In this document: positions 7,625 to 15,593 of the stretch, piece after piece
How positions within the stretch are numbered: the first letter of the stretch is position 1
Layout of the letters: the number at the start of each line of letters is the position of its first letter
DNA from: JBGSUZ01 sp964404895
GTDB taxonomy: Bacteria; Bacillota; Clostridia; Peptostreptococcales; Acidaminobacteraceae
Direction: 5' to 3'
NCBI GenBank assembly: GCA_964404895.1
Contig: CAYOLV010000004.1
Span: 124,001-188,000 of the forward strand
DNA length: 64,000 nucleotides
Program-made: the position numbers and the translations under genes
The notes under the pieces: generated by a model
The model's input: the letters and a program-made list of their open reading frames with translations, nothing else
What the model was told of the DNA's origin: nothing
Databases searched by the model: none

Positions 7625-8700
7625 TTCAACACCTTTGAGAGCACTTCCAAAAATCTAGCATTTGAGTCATGATCCTTGACCGCTAATCTGAAGTATCCTT
7701 TTTCTAAGCCTCTGTAATTAGCACAGTTCCGAATCAAAATCCCTTCGTCCCTCAATTTCTTTTCCATTAGTTCTCCAAGTTCTGCAGAGGTTTTCATCAA
7801 CATATAATCTGCATGGCTCTCAAATACCTTAACTTGATCTAGTGCCTCTAAGGCTTCTTTTAACCACTGTCGTTCCTCTTGGATCAGTAGGCGGGTCTGT
7901 TTTTGATATTCCAAATCTGCCACAGCTCCTAAAGCATATTGTTCAGCCATCATGTTGATGCGCCACGGTACGCCGTATGTGTCTATATGTTCTCTGAATC
8001 CTTGATGAGAGGATATAATTGCACCAAGTCTAAGGCCAGGTACACCAAAAAATTTGGTAAAGGATTTCATCACAAATAAGTTGCTGTACAGAGCTGTCAA
8101 TAGTCCTGAGCTCTTTGTCCCCTCAGGCAAGAAGTCGAAAAAAGCTTCATCAATTAAAACATTGCCTCTCCATCGTCTAGCAAGTTCTGCTACTTTTTCA
8201 ATGAAGTTTAAACTGAGTAATTTCCCCGTAGGATTGTTTGGAGTACAAAGTACAATCAACTCTGGTCGTTCCAGTTCAATAGTGACTAAAAAACGCTGCT
8301 CGTTCATTTCAAACTGATCTGCCCCTTTAAGTTCAAACCAATCGATTTCGCATTGAATGGCGCTAAGGGCTTTCTCATACTCTACAAAAGCAGGCGCAGG
8401 AATAATAGCTCGCTTAGGTTCCAAATAGCGCACTATTTCGTGAAGTCCTTCAGCAGCACCATTGAATACACTCAACTGGCTAGAGTCTACCCCGTAATAG
8501 ACACTCATTTTTTCTTTTAAATTCACATAATGAGGATCAGGATAATGTCCGAGCCATTTCAGCCCTTCTAACATCTTCGTTTTGCCCATCTCACTTAAGC
8601 CTAACGGATTGATATTAGCACTGAAATCTAAAATATCTTGGGAAGCTTTGCCGCTTTCCTTTATAAAACGGTGTACATTACCGCCGTGTTCATATTGCAT
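7621..8700 (-). CDS. cobD: L-threonine-O-3-phosphate decarboxylase (aminotransferase class I/II fold)
   Basis: A 359-residue PLP enzyme resembling histidinol-phosphate aminotransferase. The PLP lysine is K216 in SFTKFFGVPGLRLG, and TPNNPTG (about 153-159) is intact. In cobamide synthesis CobD decarboxylates L-threonine phosphate to aminopropanol phosphate, which CbiB then attaches to adenosylcobyric acid. Immediate neighbours are cbiB upstream (11 bp away) and pduX downstream (overlapping), which distinguishes it from HisC; no histidine gene is nearby. The ATG at 8700 has an AGGAGGTAGG ribosome binding site. Confidence 0.92.
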   Translation of the reverse strand: MQYEHGGNVHRFIKESGKASQDILDFSANINPLGLSEMGKTKMLEGLKWLGHYPDPHYVNLKEKMSVYYGVDSSQLSVFNGAAEGLHEIVRYLEPKRAIIPAPAFVEYEKALSAIQCEIDWFELKGADQFEMNEQRFLVTIELERPELIVLCTPNNPTGKLLSLNFIEKVAELARRWRGNVLIDEAFFDFLPEGTKSSGLLTALYSNLFVMKSFTKFFGVPGLRLGAIISSHQGFREHIDTYGVPWRINMMAEQYALGAVADLEYQKQTRLLIQEERQWLKEALEALDQVKVFESHADYMLMKTSAELGELMEKKLRDEGILIRNCANYRGLEKGYFRLAVKDHDSNARFLEVLSKVLK

Positions 8701-8711
8701 TTTCCTACCTC

Positions 8712-9662
8712 CTAAACAAGAAGCCTGATCCCATGTTGGACGGCTAGGAAAGTTAACAATCCTAGTGTTGCTGTTGCATAAAGCAACCCAACTGCTTTCT
8801 TGATATGATATGGTCTAATGACCTCTACAGCATCTCCAAATGTGGGTTTCTCATAGGCTACCCCAAAGTAAGTTGCCCGCCCGCCTAATTGAATTCTAAG
8901 TGCACCCGCTGCGGGCGCTTCTGCAAAAGGTGAGTTTGGGCTAGCGTGATTATTTCTGTCTCTAACCAGCACAAAAGCAGCTCGCTTAAAATCCATACCT
9001 GTTATAAATGCCGCAATAACAACTAAGCACCCTGTTAATCTTGCTGGGATCCAGTTTAAAACGTCATCAAACCGAGCAGACGCCCAACCAAAATAGGTAT
9101 ATTTGTCATTTTTATAGCCCACCATAGAATCTAAAGTATTAGCGGCTTTATAAGCCATTCCAAGAGGTGCACCGCCGATAATAGCAAAAAACATTGGGGC
9201 AATAATCCCGTCGATGATATTCTCTGTCACTGTTTCTATTGTGGCCTTAATAATATCTTCTTCTGTCATTTCAGCTGTTTCTCTGGATACCAAATAACCA
9301 ATCAGCATTCTGGCTTTTTCTAAATCGTCCGCTTTTAAGGCTTTGAAAATTCTCATTCCTTCAAAGGCCAAACATCTCGTAGCCAACATTTGGTAAAGAA
9401 CTAAAATTTCTACCGTCATTCCAATCCAAGGGTGCCAAAGCTTTGCAAGTTCAATCACTGCAGTGTAAAAGACAAAGACCACACCAACAGTGCCAATCAC
9501 TAAAAAGACGCCCTTCATTTGTTGATTATCGGGGGTATCCTCAGCTTTGAGCAATTTTGATTCCAGCGTTTGAATCCATTTGCCGATATAGCGAACGGGG
9601 TGAGGCAAATTTGCAGGATCCCCTAATAGCAGATCCAGCAAAAAAGCAATTGTGAGAGCCAT
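8712..9662 (-). CDS. cbiB: Adenosylcobinamide-phosphate synthase
   Basis: A 316-residue integral membrane protein of the CbiB/CobD(P. denitrificans) family. It opens with a hydrophobic segment ending in DLLLGDPANLPHPVRYIGKWI, a hallmark of the family, and carries FDDVLNWIPARLTG and the NHASPNSPFAEAP block. It joins aminopropanol phosphate to the f-propionate of adenosylcobyric acid at the membrane. The ATG has AAGGAGA about ten bases upstream. It begins directly after cbiP with almost no spacer, consistent with operonic coupling. Confidence 0.95.
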   Translation of the reverse strand: MALTIAFLLDLLLGDPANLPHPVRYIGKWIQTLESKLLKAEDTPDNQQMKGVFLVIGTVGVVFVFYTAVIELAKLWHPWIGMTVEILVLYQMLATRCLAFEGMRIFKALKADDLEKARMLIGYLVSRETAEMTEEDIIKATIETVTENIIDGIIAPMFFAIIGGAPLGMAYKAANTLDSMVGYKNDKYTYFGWASARFDDVLNWIPARLTGCLVVIAAFITGMDFKRAAFVLVRDRNNHASPNSPFAEAPAAGALRIQLGGRATYFGVAYEKPTFGDAVEVIRPYHIKKAVGLLYATATLGLLTFLAVQHGIRLLV

Positions 9663-9663
9663 A

Positions 9664-11196
9664 TCAACGGTTCTCCTTTAGTCCAACGATGTCATAAACT
9701 TGTTTCATATCGAGAGAAGCTCTCAATAAATCTGCCAATTTGTTGTATTCACCGTCTTTGAAGTCTTCGTAAGTCAAACCTGTATGGTCTTTTTCATCGA
9801 TTCCTTTTTCCTTACGGATAACATTTAAGAACTTTTCTGTAAACGTTCTGGAATCAAAAATACCATGAATATAGGTGCCAAATATTTTTCCCGTTTCATC
9901 TGTAGCGCCATCTTCTACTTCCACGGTTTCGCCCAACCGGGTTTTAATCACCGTTAAAGGTTCACCACTAAGCCGCTCCGTCTGACCCATATGTATTTCA
10001 TAACCTTTTATACTGCAACCGTTAAGTTCTGATAAGCCACCGCTAAAGCCCTGTGTTACGGCGTCTACCTGAGTGGTCGTCTTCACGGTTTCAAATACAG
10101 TTTCAACATCCAAAAGACCCAGACCATTGATTTCATCAATAGCGCTTTCAGTGGCGTAAGGGTCGCTAATTTTTTTGCCTAAAATCTGATAACCTCCACA
10201 AATGCCTACCACACGAGTCCCTTTTTTAGCCAGTTTAACAATTTGCTCGTCTAAACCTGCATTTTTTAAATAAACCAAATCTTCAATGGTATTTTTAGAA
10301 CCAGGAATAATCAGTACATCCGGATCACCAATACTGTCACCACGCATAACATAACGCAAATGAACATCTTCTTGGATCTCAAAAATATCAAAATCTGTGA
10401 AGTTGGAAACGTGAGGCAAATAAAGGACTTCAATTTGAATTTTTGAATGTTGTTCCCGCTCTCTGCTAAAACGTTCTGACAGACTGTCTTCATCTTCTAT
10501 TTTTAAAACGCTGTAAGGTACAACTCCCAGAACTGGAATCTGTGTCAAATCTTCAATCATCTTCAAGCCTGGCTTCAAAATCTCTACATCGCCTCTAAAT
10601 TTGTTGATGATCATGCCTTTGATTCGCGCTCTTTCTTCTGGCGTCATGAGCATAATCGTGCCGTAAAGGGAGGCAAATACGCCGCCTTTGTCTATATCCC
10701 CCACTAAGAGGACAGGGCTATCAGAGATTTCTGCCATACCCATATTGACCAAGTCATTTTCTCTTAAATTGATTTCTGCTGGACTACCAGCCCCTTCAAT
10801 GACTACAATATCGTTGTCAACCGCTAGGCTATGATAAGTCTCTCTCACCATTTCTTTGAGTTCAGGCTTATACAAATGGTATGCCATAGCGTCCATGTGG
10901 GCGTGAACTTTCCCGTTTAAAATGACTTGAGACTTTCTGTCCGTGGTAGGTTTGAGTAAAATAGGGTTCATGCGCACATCTGGCTTCTTATTGCAAGCTT
11001 CTGCCTGAACCACTTGTGCCCGTCCCATTTCCCCGCCGTCTTCTGTAATGTATGAGTTCAGTGCCATATTTTGCGATTTAAAAGGCGCGACTTCATAGCC
11101 TGCCTGCTGAAAGACTCTGCAAAGCCCTGCTGTGATAATGCTTTTGCCGACAGATGAACCTGTGCCTTGAATCATAATGCTTTTAGATGCTTTCAT
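9664..11196 (-). CDS. cbiP: Adenosylcobyric acid synthase (glutamine-hydrolysing)
   Basis: A 510-residue CobQ/CbiP amidotransferase of normal length. The N-terminal ATP-binding P-loop variant GTGSSVGKS (about 12-20) and the C-terminal class I-like glutaminase with VGICGGYQILG (nucleophile Cys) and GTYIHGIFD (catalytic His region) are both present. It amidates four side chains of adenosylcobyrinic acid a,c-diamide. The start ATG overlaps the end of cbiA by 14 bp and has AAGGAG in place. It follows cbiA, which makes its precursor. Confidence 0.96.
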   Translation of the reverse strand: MKASKSIMIQGTGSSVGKSIITAGLCRVFQQAGYEVAPFKSQNMALNSYITEDGGEMGRAQVVQAEACNKKPDVRMNPILLKPTTDRKSQVILNGKVHAHMDAMAYHLYKPELKEMVRETYHSLAVDNDIVVIEGAGSPAEINLRENDLVNMGMAEISDSPVLLVGDIDKGGVFASLYGTIMLMTPEERARIKGMIINKFRGDVEILKPGLKMIEDLTQIPVLGVVPYSVLKIEDEDSLSERFSREREQHSKIQIEVLYLPHVSNFTDFDIFEIQEDVHLRYVMRGDSIGDPDVLIIPGSKNTIEDLVYLKNAGLDEQIVKLAKKGTRVVGICGGYQILGKKISDPYATESAIDEINGLGLLDVETVFETVKTTTQVDAVTQGFSGGLSELNGCSIKGYEIHMGQTERLSGEPLTVIKTRLGETVEVEDGATDETGKIFGTYIHGIFDSRTFTEKFLNVIRKEKGIDEKDHTGLTYEDFKDGEYNKLADLLRASLDMKQVYDIVGLKENR

Positions 11197-12577
11197 TTGA
11201 ATTCTCCTTCGCTAATTTTGCCTGATCCAGCCAGAAGTAAAGCCACTCCGGTTCTGAGTAAAAGTGAACATGAGCATAAGCTCCAAAAGCTCTATTGTTT
11301 ATATAACCACAGTGCCACAATACTTCATGGTCTGTTCCTCTATTTTTAGAAAGGGTATACTGAGGTGTTAGGTCATGGTGTATGTACTCTGAACGGTGGA
11401 ACTCATGTGCGCGAATCAATAGTTCACTGCCAGTAAGCACTGGTGAAGTAACAATTTCGTTGTAGCCAAAATGCTTCAACTTTCCTGTCATACGGGTCTC
11501 TCCCGGCAAAATACCCGTCATGGTTTCACGGTTGCCGTTAAAATCGGTGATGGCTTCTGTTAAATACATAAGGCCGCCGCACTCTGCATAAATGGGCTTG
11601 CTTTTTTGATGATAGTCACGAAGGGATGCTTTCATGGTTTCATTTGCTCTTAATTTAGCTGCAAAAACCTCGGGGAAGCCCCCTCCAATATAAATGAAGT
11701 CCAAGTTTTCTGGAAGGGTTGCATCGTGCATTGGACTGAAAAAGACACACTCACAGCCTAAATCCTTCATCAAATCTATATTGTCCCAATAATAAAAATT
11801 AAAGCTTTCGTCAAGGGCGATGCCCACTCTGAGACCTTCATAATTTCCAAATTTGGAAAGGATTTTATGATGTATAAGGTCTGGCTTTTTACCCTCAGCA
11901 ATTTTTAACAGTAGATCTAAATCAATAGTTTCCTCAACCATTTGAGCCACCGTCTCCAATTGCTCTTTTAAATTAGCAACTTCATGGGCAGGCACAAGGC
12001 CTAAATGTCTGCTAGACAACTCAATCTGATTGTTGCTGGCCACGTAGCCCAGACAAGGGATTCCCGTTCCATGCTCAATGGCTTCCTTCAATATATCATA
12101 GTGTTTTTTTCCACTGACCTTGTTCACAATAACTCCTGCAATCCTGCACTGAGGGTCAAATGTGGCGTACCCGTGAACAATGGCCGCAGCACTCCTTGCC
12201 ATTCCGGATCCGTCAACAATAAGCACTACAGGCAAATTTAAGGTCTTAGCCAAAGAGGCTGTTGAACCGATGTCTTCTTTGCCCCCAAAGCCATCAAATA
12301 AGCCCATTACCCCTTCAACGACTACAACCTCAGCTTCTTGACAATTCTTTGCAAACAAATACCTGACTGAATCTTCATCAAGCAGCCAGGTATCTAGATT
12401 TCTTGATTTTCTCCCTACGACAAAACTATGAAAAGCTGGATCGATATAGTCTGGACCCGTTTTATAGGGTTGAACCTCGTATCCTCGCTTAGAAAGGGCC
12501 GACAAAATGCCAGTTGTAATGGTGGTTTTTCCAGCACCGCTATGGGTGCCTGCCAACACAAAACCATAAAAACTCAT
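11183..12577 (-). CDS. cbiA: Cobyrinate a,c-diamide synthase
   Basis: A 464-residue CbiA/CobB amidotransferase with N-terminal P-loop GTHSGAGKTT and C-terminal glutaminase motif YAECGGLMYL. It amidates the a and c side chains of cobyrinate; the presence of CbiA with CbiP and CbiB fits the anaerobic, early-cobalt pathway, but no corrin-ring genes are in this window. The ATG at 12577 is preferred: AAGGAG lies eight bases upstream, overlapping the stop of cobC. A GTG three codons earlier is open but would sit on the ribosome binding site. Confidence 0.95.
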   Translation of the reverse strand: MSFYGFVLAGTHSGAGKTTITTGILSALSKRGYEVQPYKTGPDYIDPAFHSFVVGRKSRNLDTWLLDEDSVRYLFAKNCQEAEVVVVEGVMGLFDGFGGKEDIGSTASLAKTLNLPVVLIVDGSGMARSAAAIVHGYATFDPQCRIAGVIVNKVSGKKHYDILKEAIEHGTGIPCLGYVASNNQIELSSRHLGLVPAHEVANLKEQLETVAQMVEETIDLDLLLKIAEGKKPDLIHHKILSKFGNYEGLRVGIALDESFNFYYWDNIDLMKDLGCECVFFSPMHDATLPENLDFIYIGGGFPEVFAAKLRANETMKASLRDYHQKSKPIYAECGGLMYLTEAITDFNGNRETMTGILPGETRMTGKLKHFGYNEIVTSPVLTGSELLIRAHEFHRSEYIHHDLTPQYTLSKNRGTDHEVLWHCGYINNRAFGAYAHVHFYSEPEWLYFWLDQAKLAKENSNESI

Positions 12578-12582
12578 TTCTT

Positions 12583-13215
12583 TCACTCCTTGCCAATTAA
12601 ATTATTAAGTTCTGTCAAAATAGGATATCCGTGATCATATTCTAAAACGGCATAGCCGCAATTTTCGATTTTATAATGCCAATAAGCTTCAAATCCGCCA
12701 CCTAGTTCATAAGCCAGAATCGCTCGAATGACACCCGAATGGCTGACTAACAATATATTCCCTTCTTCTTTCAGAAGAGATTGTTTCAATTGTTCATAAG
12801 CATTGACTACTCTATGATAGAAAATATATAGCGATTCTCCTTCTGGATAAGTAGCGTGAGCGTAATCGGAATTGGTTTGTTTGATCAACTCAGGCATTTG
12901 TGTAAGTATTTGATCATAGGTCAACCCTTCACACAAGCCAAAATTCATTTCTTTAAGTCCTTCATGAGACTCAATTCTCTCATAAGGTACACAACACTGT
13001 CCTGCTTGATTAACCGAGGTAGCAATTTGAGCTGTTTCATAGGCTCTTTCAAGAGAACTTGAAATTACCCTGTCAAAATGATACCAACCCATATAAAGGG
13101 CGGCTTGTTCTGCTTGAGCTCTGCCTCTTTCAGTAAGAGGTGTATCTAAAAAGCCTGCAAATTGTTTATTGACGTTGGCCTCAGACTCTCCATGTCTCAG
13201 CAAAATGACTCTCAT
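12583..13215 (-). CDS. cobC: Alpha-ribazole phosphatase-like histidine phosphatase
   Basis: A 210-residue histidine phosphatase (phosphoglycerate-mutase fold). The catalytic LRHGESEAN opens the protein, with EMNFGLCEG and the second histidine in VSHSGVIRA. In cobamide synthesis CobC removes the 5'-phosphate from alpha-ribazole phosphate or cobalamin phosphate. The family is broad and the motif does not prove specificity, but the location between cobS and cbiA makes the cobalamin role very likely. The stop codon overlaps the cbiA ribosome binding site. Confidence 0.88.
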   Translation of the reverse strand: MRVILLRHGESEANVNKQFAGFLDTPLTERGRAQAEQAALYMGWYHFDRVISSSLERAYETAQIATSVNQAGQCCVPYERIESHEGLKEMNFGLCEGLTYDQILTQMPELIKQTNSDYAHATYPEGESLYIFYHRVVNAYEQLKQSLLKEEGNILLVSHSGVIRAILAYELGGGFEAYWHYKIENCGYAVLEYDHGYPILTELNNLIGKE

Positions 13216-13229
13216 AAGTTACCGCCCTT

Positions 13230-13970
13230 CTAGAAAAATCTGATATTCAGCACAAATAACAATAATATAAGCAGTTCTTGAATTTCAGTATTGGCTCCTA
13301 AAGTATCTCCTGTCATGCCTCCGATTTTTTCGTGGCAAAACTTAACAAACAACCAACTGGTCAACATAGCAGGTATCAGCATCCAAATCTCATAAGGAGA
13401 AAAGATTAAAATCCAGACACCCATTAAAGCAAAACTCACTGCCAGCTGAAAACCACTAACTTTTCCAATAAAGAAATTGCCCATACCATTTTCTCTGGCA
13501 TATTTGGCAATTTTGGAAATAAAAACGGTCATGCCTCTGGAAACTACAGGCATAATCAATAAAGCTGAAAATAAACCGTTTAATAAGATTTGGTTAATCA
13601 AAACCGTTTTTAATAAAAGGGCAAAAATCAGCACCAAAACTCCGTTGCTCCCAATTCTGGAATCCTTCATGATTTCCAGCATACGCTCTCGGTCTCGATA
13701 GGAAAACAAACCGTCGAAGCTATCTGCCAAGCCGTCTAAATGAAGGCCTCCTGTTAATATCACTTGGAAAAACACCAACAGAACAGAAAGAGTCAATGTA
13801 TCCATATGTCCATATAGCAACTGATTCAATCCAAAGAGCAAAATACCAATGAGCATACCCACAACTGGAAAATATACCACACCTTTTTCAAAATCCTTCG
13901 TCTCTGCTTCTATTTCAAAAGGCAGGGGTATTCGGGTTAAAAATTGAATCATCAAGATCAAAGATTTCAC
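13230..13970 (-). CDS. cobS: Adenosylcobinamide-GDP ribazoletransferase (cobalamin synthase)
   Basis: A 246-residue polytopic membrane protein. The N-terminal QFLTRIPLP, the acidic GGLHLDGLADSFDGLFS (Mg2+-binding DGxAD), and GMTGDTLGAN near the C-terminus are diagnostic for CobS. It joins AdoCbi-GDP with alpha-ribazole (phosphate) at the membrane, the last ring-attachment step. The start is GTG at 13970 with AGGAGGGG upstream. It lies 10 bp after cobU, which makes AdoCbi-GDP. Confidence 0.95.
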   Translation of the reverse strand: MKSLILMIQFLTRIPLPFEIEAETKDFEKGVVYFPVVGMLIGILLFGLNQLLYGHMDTLTLSVLLVFFQVILTGGLHLDGLADSFDGLFSYRDRERMLEIMKDSRIGSNGVLVLIFALLLKTVLINQILLNGLFSALLIMPVVSRGMTVFISKIAKYARENGMGNFFIGKVSGFQLAVSFALMGVWILIFSPYEIWMLIPAMLTSWLFVKFCHEKIGGMTGDTLGANTEIQELLILLLFVLNIRFF

Positions 13971-13980
13971 TTTACCCCTC

Positions 13981-14550
13981 CTATTCCAACGCTTTAAGGG
14001 TCATTGGTACACCACAGACTAAGAAATAGACTTCATCTGCACGAGACGCTACCAATTGATTGACGCGCCCTGCAAGATCTCTGAATGCTCTGGCCATAGG
14101 ATTCTCTGGTACGACGCCCATGCCTAACTCATTGGTTACAAAGACCATGGTCAACTCCAGTGTTTTGAGTCGATCTAAGAGCTTATCCGTTGCCTCAAGC
14201 AATTCTTGTTGCAATTGATCTATTTGTTCAGGACGAGGATTATACCAATCGATGGCTTCACAGTCCATCATCCAATTGGTGACCATAATGGTCAGACAGT
14301 CTAAAAGACAACCTTGACTGCTTAAATCAACTTCAGAAACCAATTGCTCTAAATTTTTATATTGTTCGAACGTTTGCCAGTGCTGAGGTCTTTGGGCTTT
14401 GTGTTTTGCAATTCTCAACTTCATTTCATCGTCAAAGGGAATTGCAGTTGCAATATACGAAACCTTTTCAAAACGTTCGATGAGGTACTTTTCTGCAAAA
14501 GTACTTTTCCCACTTCTGGCACCACCTGTAACCAATACAATTTTAGACAT
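13981..14550 (-). CDS. cobU: Adenosylcobinamide kinase / adenosylcobinamide-phosphate guanylyltransferase
   Basis: A 189-residue bifunctional CobU. The P-loop GGARSGKSTFAEKY is at the N-terminus and FVTNELGMGVVPENPMARAF toward the C-terminus, a family hallmark. It phosphorylates adenosylcobinamide and transfers GMP from GTP to form AdoCbi-GDP. The ATG overlaps the end of the upstream ybjQ-like gene by 8 bp and has an AGGTG ribosome binding site. It is the first recognisable cobalamin gene of the run. Confidence 0.95.
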   Translation of the reverse strand: MSKIVLVTGGARSGKSTFAEKYLIERFEKVSYIATAIPFDDEMKLRIAKHKAQRPQHWQTFEQYKNLEQLVSEVDLSSQGCLLDCLTIMVTNWMMDCEAIDWYNPRPEQIDQLQQELLEATDKLLDRLKTLELTMVFVTNELGMGVVPENPMARAFRDLAGRVNQLVASRADEVYFLVCGVPMTLKALE

Positions 14551-14899
14551 GGTTCACCTGTCGGTTTAGGTTCTCAACCGTCTGACGGTTTAACTTCACA
14601 GCAGTCCCGTAAACCAACATTTCAGCGGCACCTTGCATGACGGAGGAAGATGCATATCTTATAGATATTATTGCGTCTGCACCCAGAGCTTCACCTTCTC
14701 TTATCATTCTTTCTTCTGCTAATTTGCGCGACTCGTCAATCATTTGATGATAACCTTCAATTTCGCCACCTACAAGGGTTTGCAAACTGGCTAACAAGTC
14801 TTGTCCAATATGTTTTGACATAACCGCGCTGCCTCTTACAAGACCTAATGTTTCTGTAATTTCACAAGGAATGACACTTTCTGAACTCGTCAAAATCAT
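14543..14899 (-). CDS. YbjQ/UPF0145 family protein
   Basis: A 118-residue member of the YbjQ (DUF74, putative heavy-metal-binding) family, recognised by ITETLGLVRGSAV near the N-terminus, EARRMAEERM-like IDESRKLAEERMIREGEALGADAIISIRY and the glycine-rich MLVYGTAV end. Members form pentameric beta-barrels; their role is not established. It overlaps the upstream DUF2225 gene (ATGA) and the downstream cobU, so it is inside the operon. Any contribution to cobalt handling would be speculation. Confidence 0.85.
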   Translation of the reverse strand: MILTSSESVIPCEITETLGLVRGSAVMSKHIGQDLLASLQTLVGGEIEGYHQMIDESRKLAEERMIREGEALGADAIISIRYASSSVMQGAAEMLVYGTAVKLNRQTVENLNRQVNHV

Positions 14900-15588
14900 T
14901 TTCCATTCTCCTTACTTGCTCGATAGGCGTCTGAGACTAAAGACCATTGGTCTCTTACGCGCATCTCTAAATGTCGTTTTTTCTTAATTTCTGGAATCTC
15001 TAAGGCTTTTGAAAACCATTGAACAGATTCTTTTAAATGTCCTAATTGTCTTTGGAACTCGCCGAGCATAAAGAGCAGGGTAATTTCCTCTTCAATGTCA
15101 TTGGCAAAATTTTCTGTCGTATAGGCTTTTTCAAAGGCATTAACCGTATGCTGTAAAAAGTCTTTTTCTCTAGGATCTTTAAGTTCTCTATAAAGGAATG
15201 CAATGCGCATAGTTACTTTTCCAATAGTCATATTGCTGGCTTTGGTTAAGGTGTAACATAAAAGAGCCAGTTTATAAACTTCAAGGGCATCTTGAGTGGT
15301 TCGCATATCACCAAAATCTCTATGGTTCCATTGTTGGGTTATTTTAGCGTAAATGATGGCTCTTGTCTCATCTGAAACAGACTTAAAATCATTTTCAAAA
15401 GCGGCATAACCACAGTTTGGGCATACTGCTACTGCATAGTACATGGGATTTTCACCATCGTAGGTTGCATAATAATCCGCTTCTCTCTTAATAATTTTCG
15501 GTGCATTTGCATGCATTTTTATCATATCAAAATTAAACATACATACTGGACATGTCATATGACGTTCAAACATCCCATGTAGAACCAT
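14896..15588 (-). CDS. DUF2225 family zinc-ribbon/TPR-like protein
   Basis: A 230-residue protein matching DUF2225. It has two CxxC pairs (MTCPVCMFNFD near residue 12 and AVCPNCGYAAF near 54) that could form a zinc site, followed by a helical part with TPR-like pairs around residues 100-220. No enzymatic motif is visible. The ATG at 15588 has GGAGGTAAC upstream, 5 bp after the FtsA-like gene, and the stop overlaps the next start, so translation is coupled to both neighbours. Function unknown. Confidence 0.8.
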   Translation of the reverse strand: MVLHGMFERHMTCPVCMFNFDMIKMHANAPKIIKREADYYATYDGENPMYYAVAVCPNCGYAAFENDFKSVSDETRAIIYAKITQQWNHRDFGDMRTTQDALEVYKLALLCYTLTKASNMTIGKVTMRIAFLYRELKDPREKDFLQHTVNAFEKAYTTENFANDIEEEITLLFMLGEFQRQLGHLKESVQWFSKALEIPEIKKKRHLEMRVRDQWSLVSDAYRASKENGK

Positions 15589-15593
15589 TTATG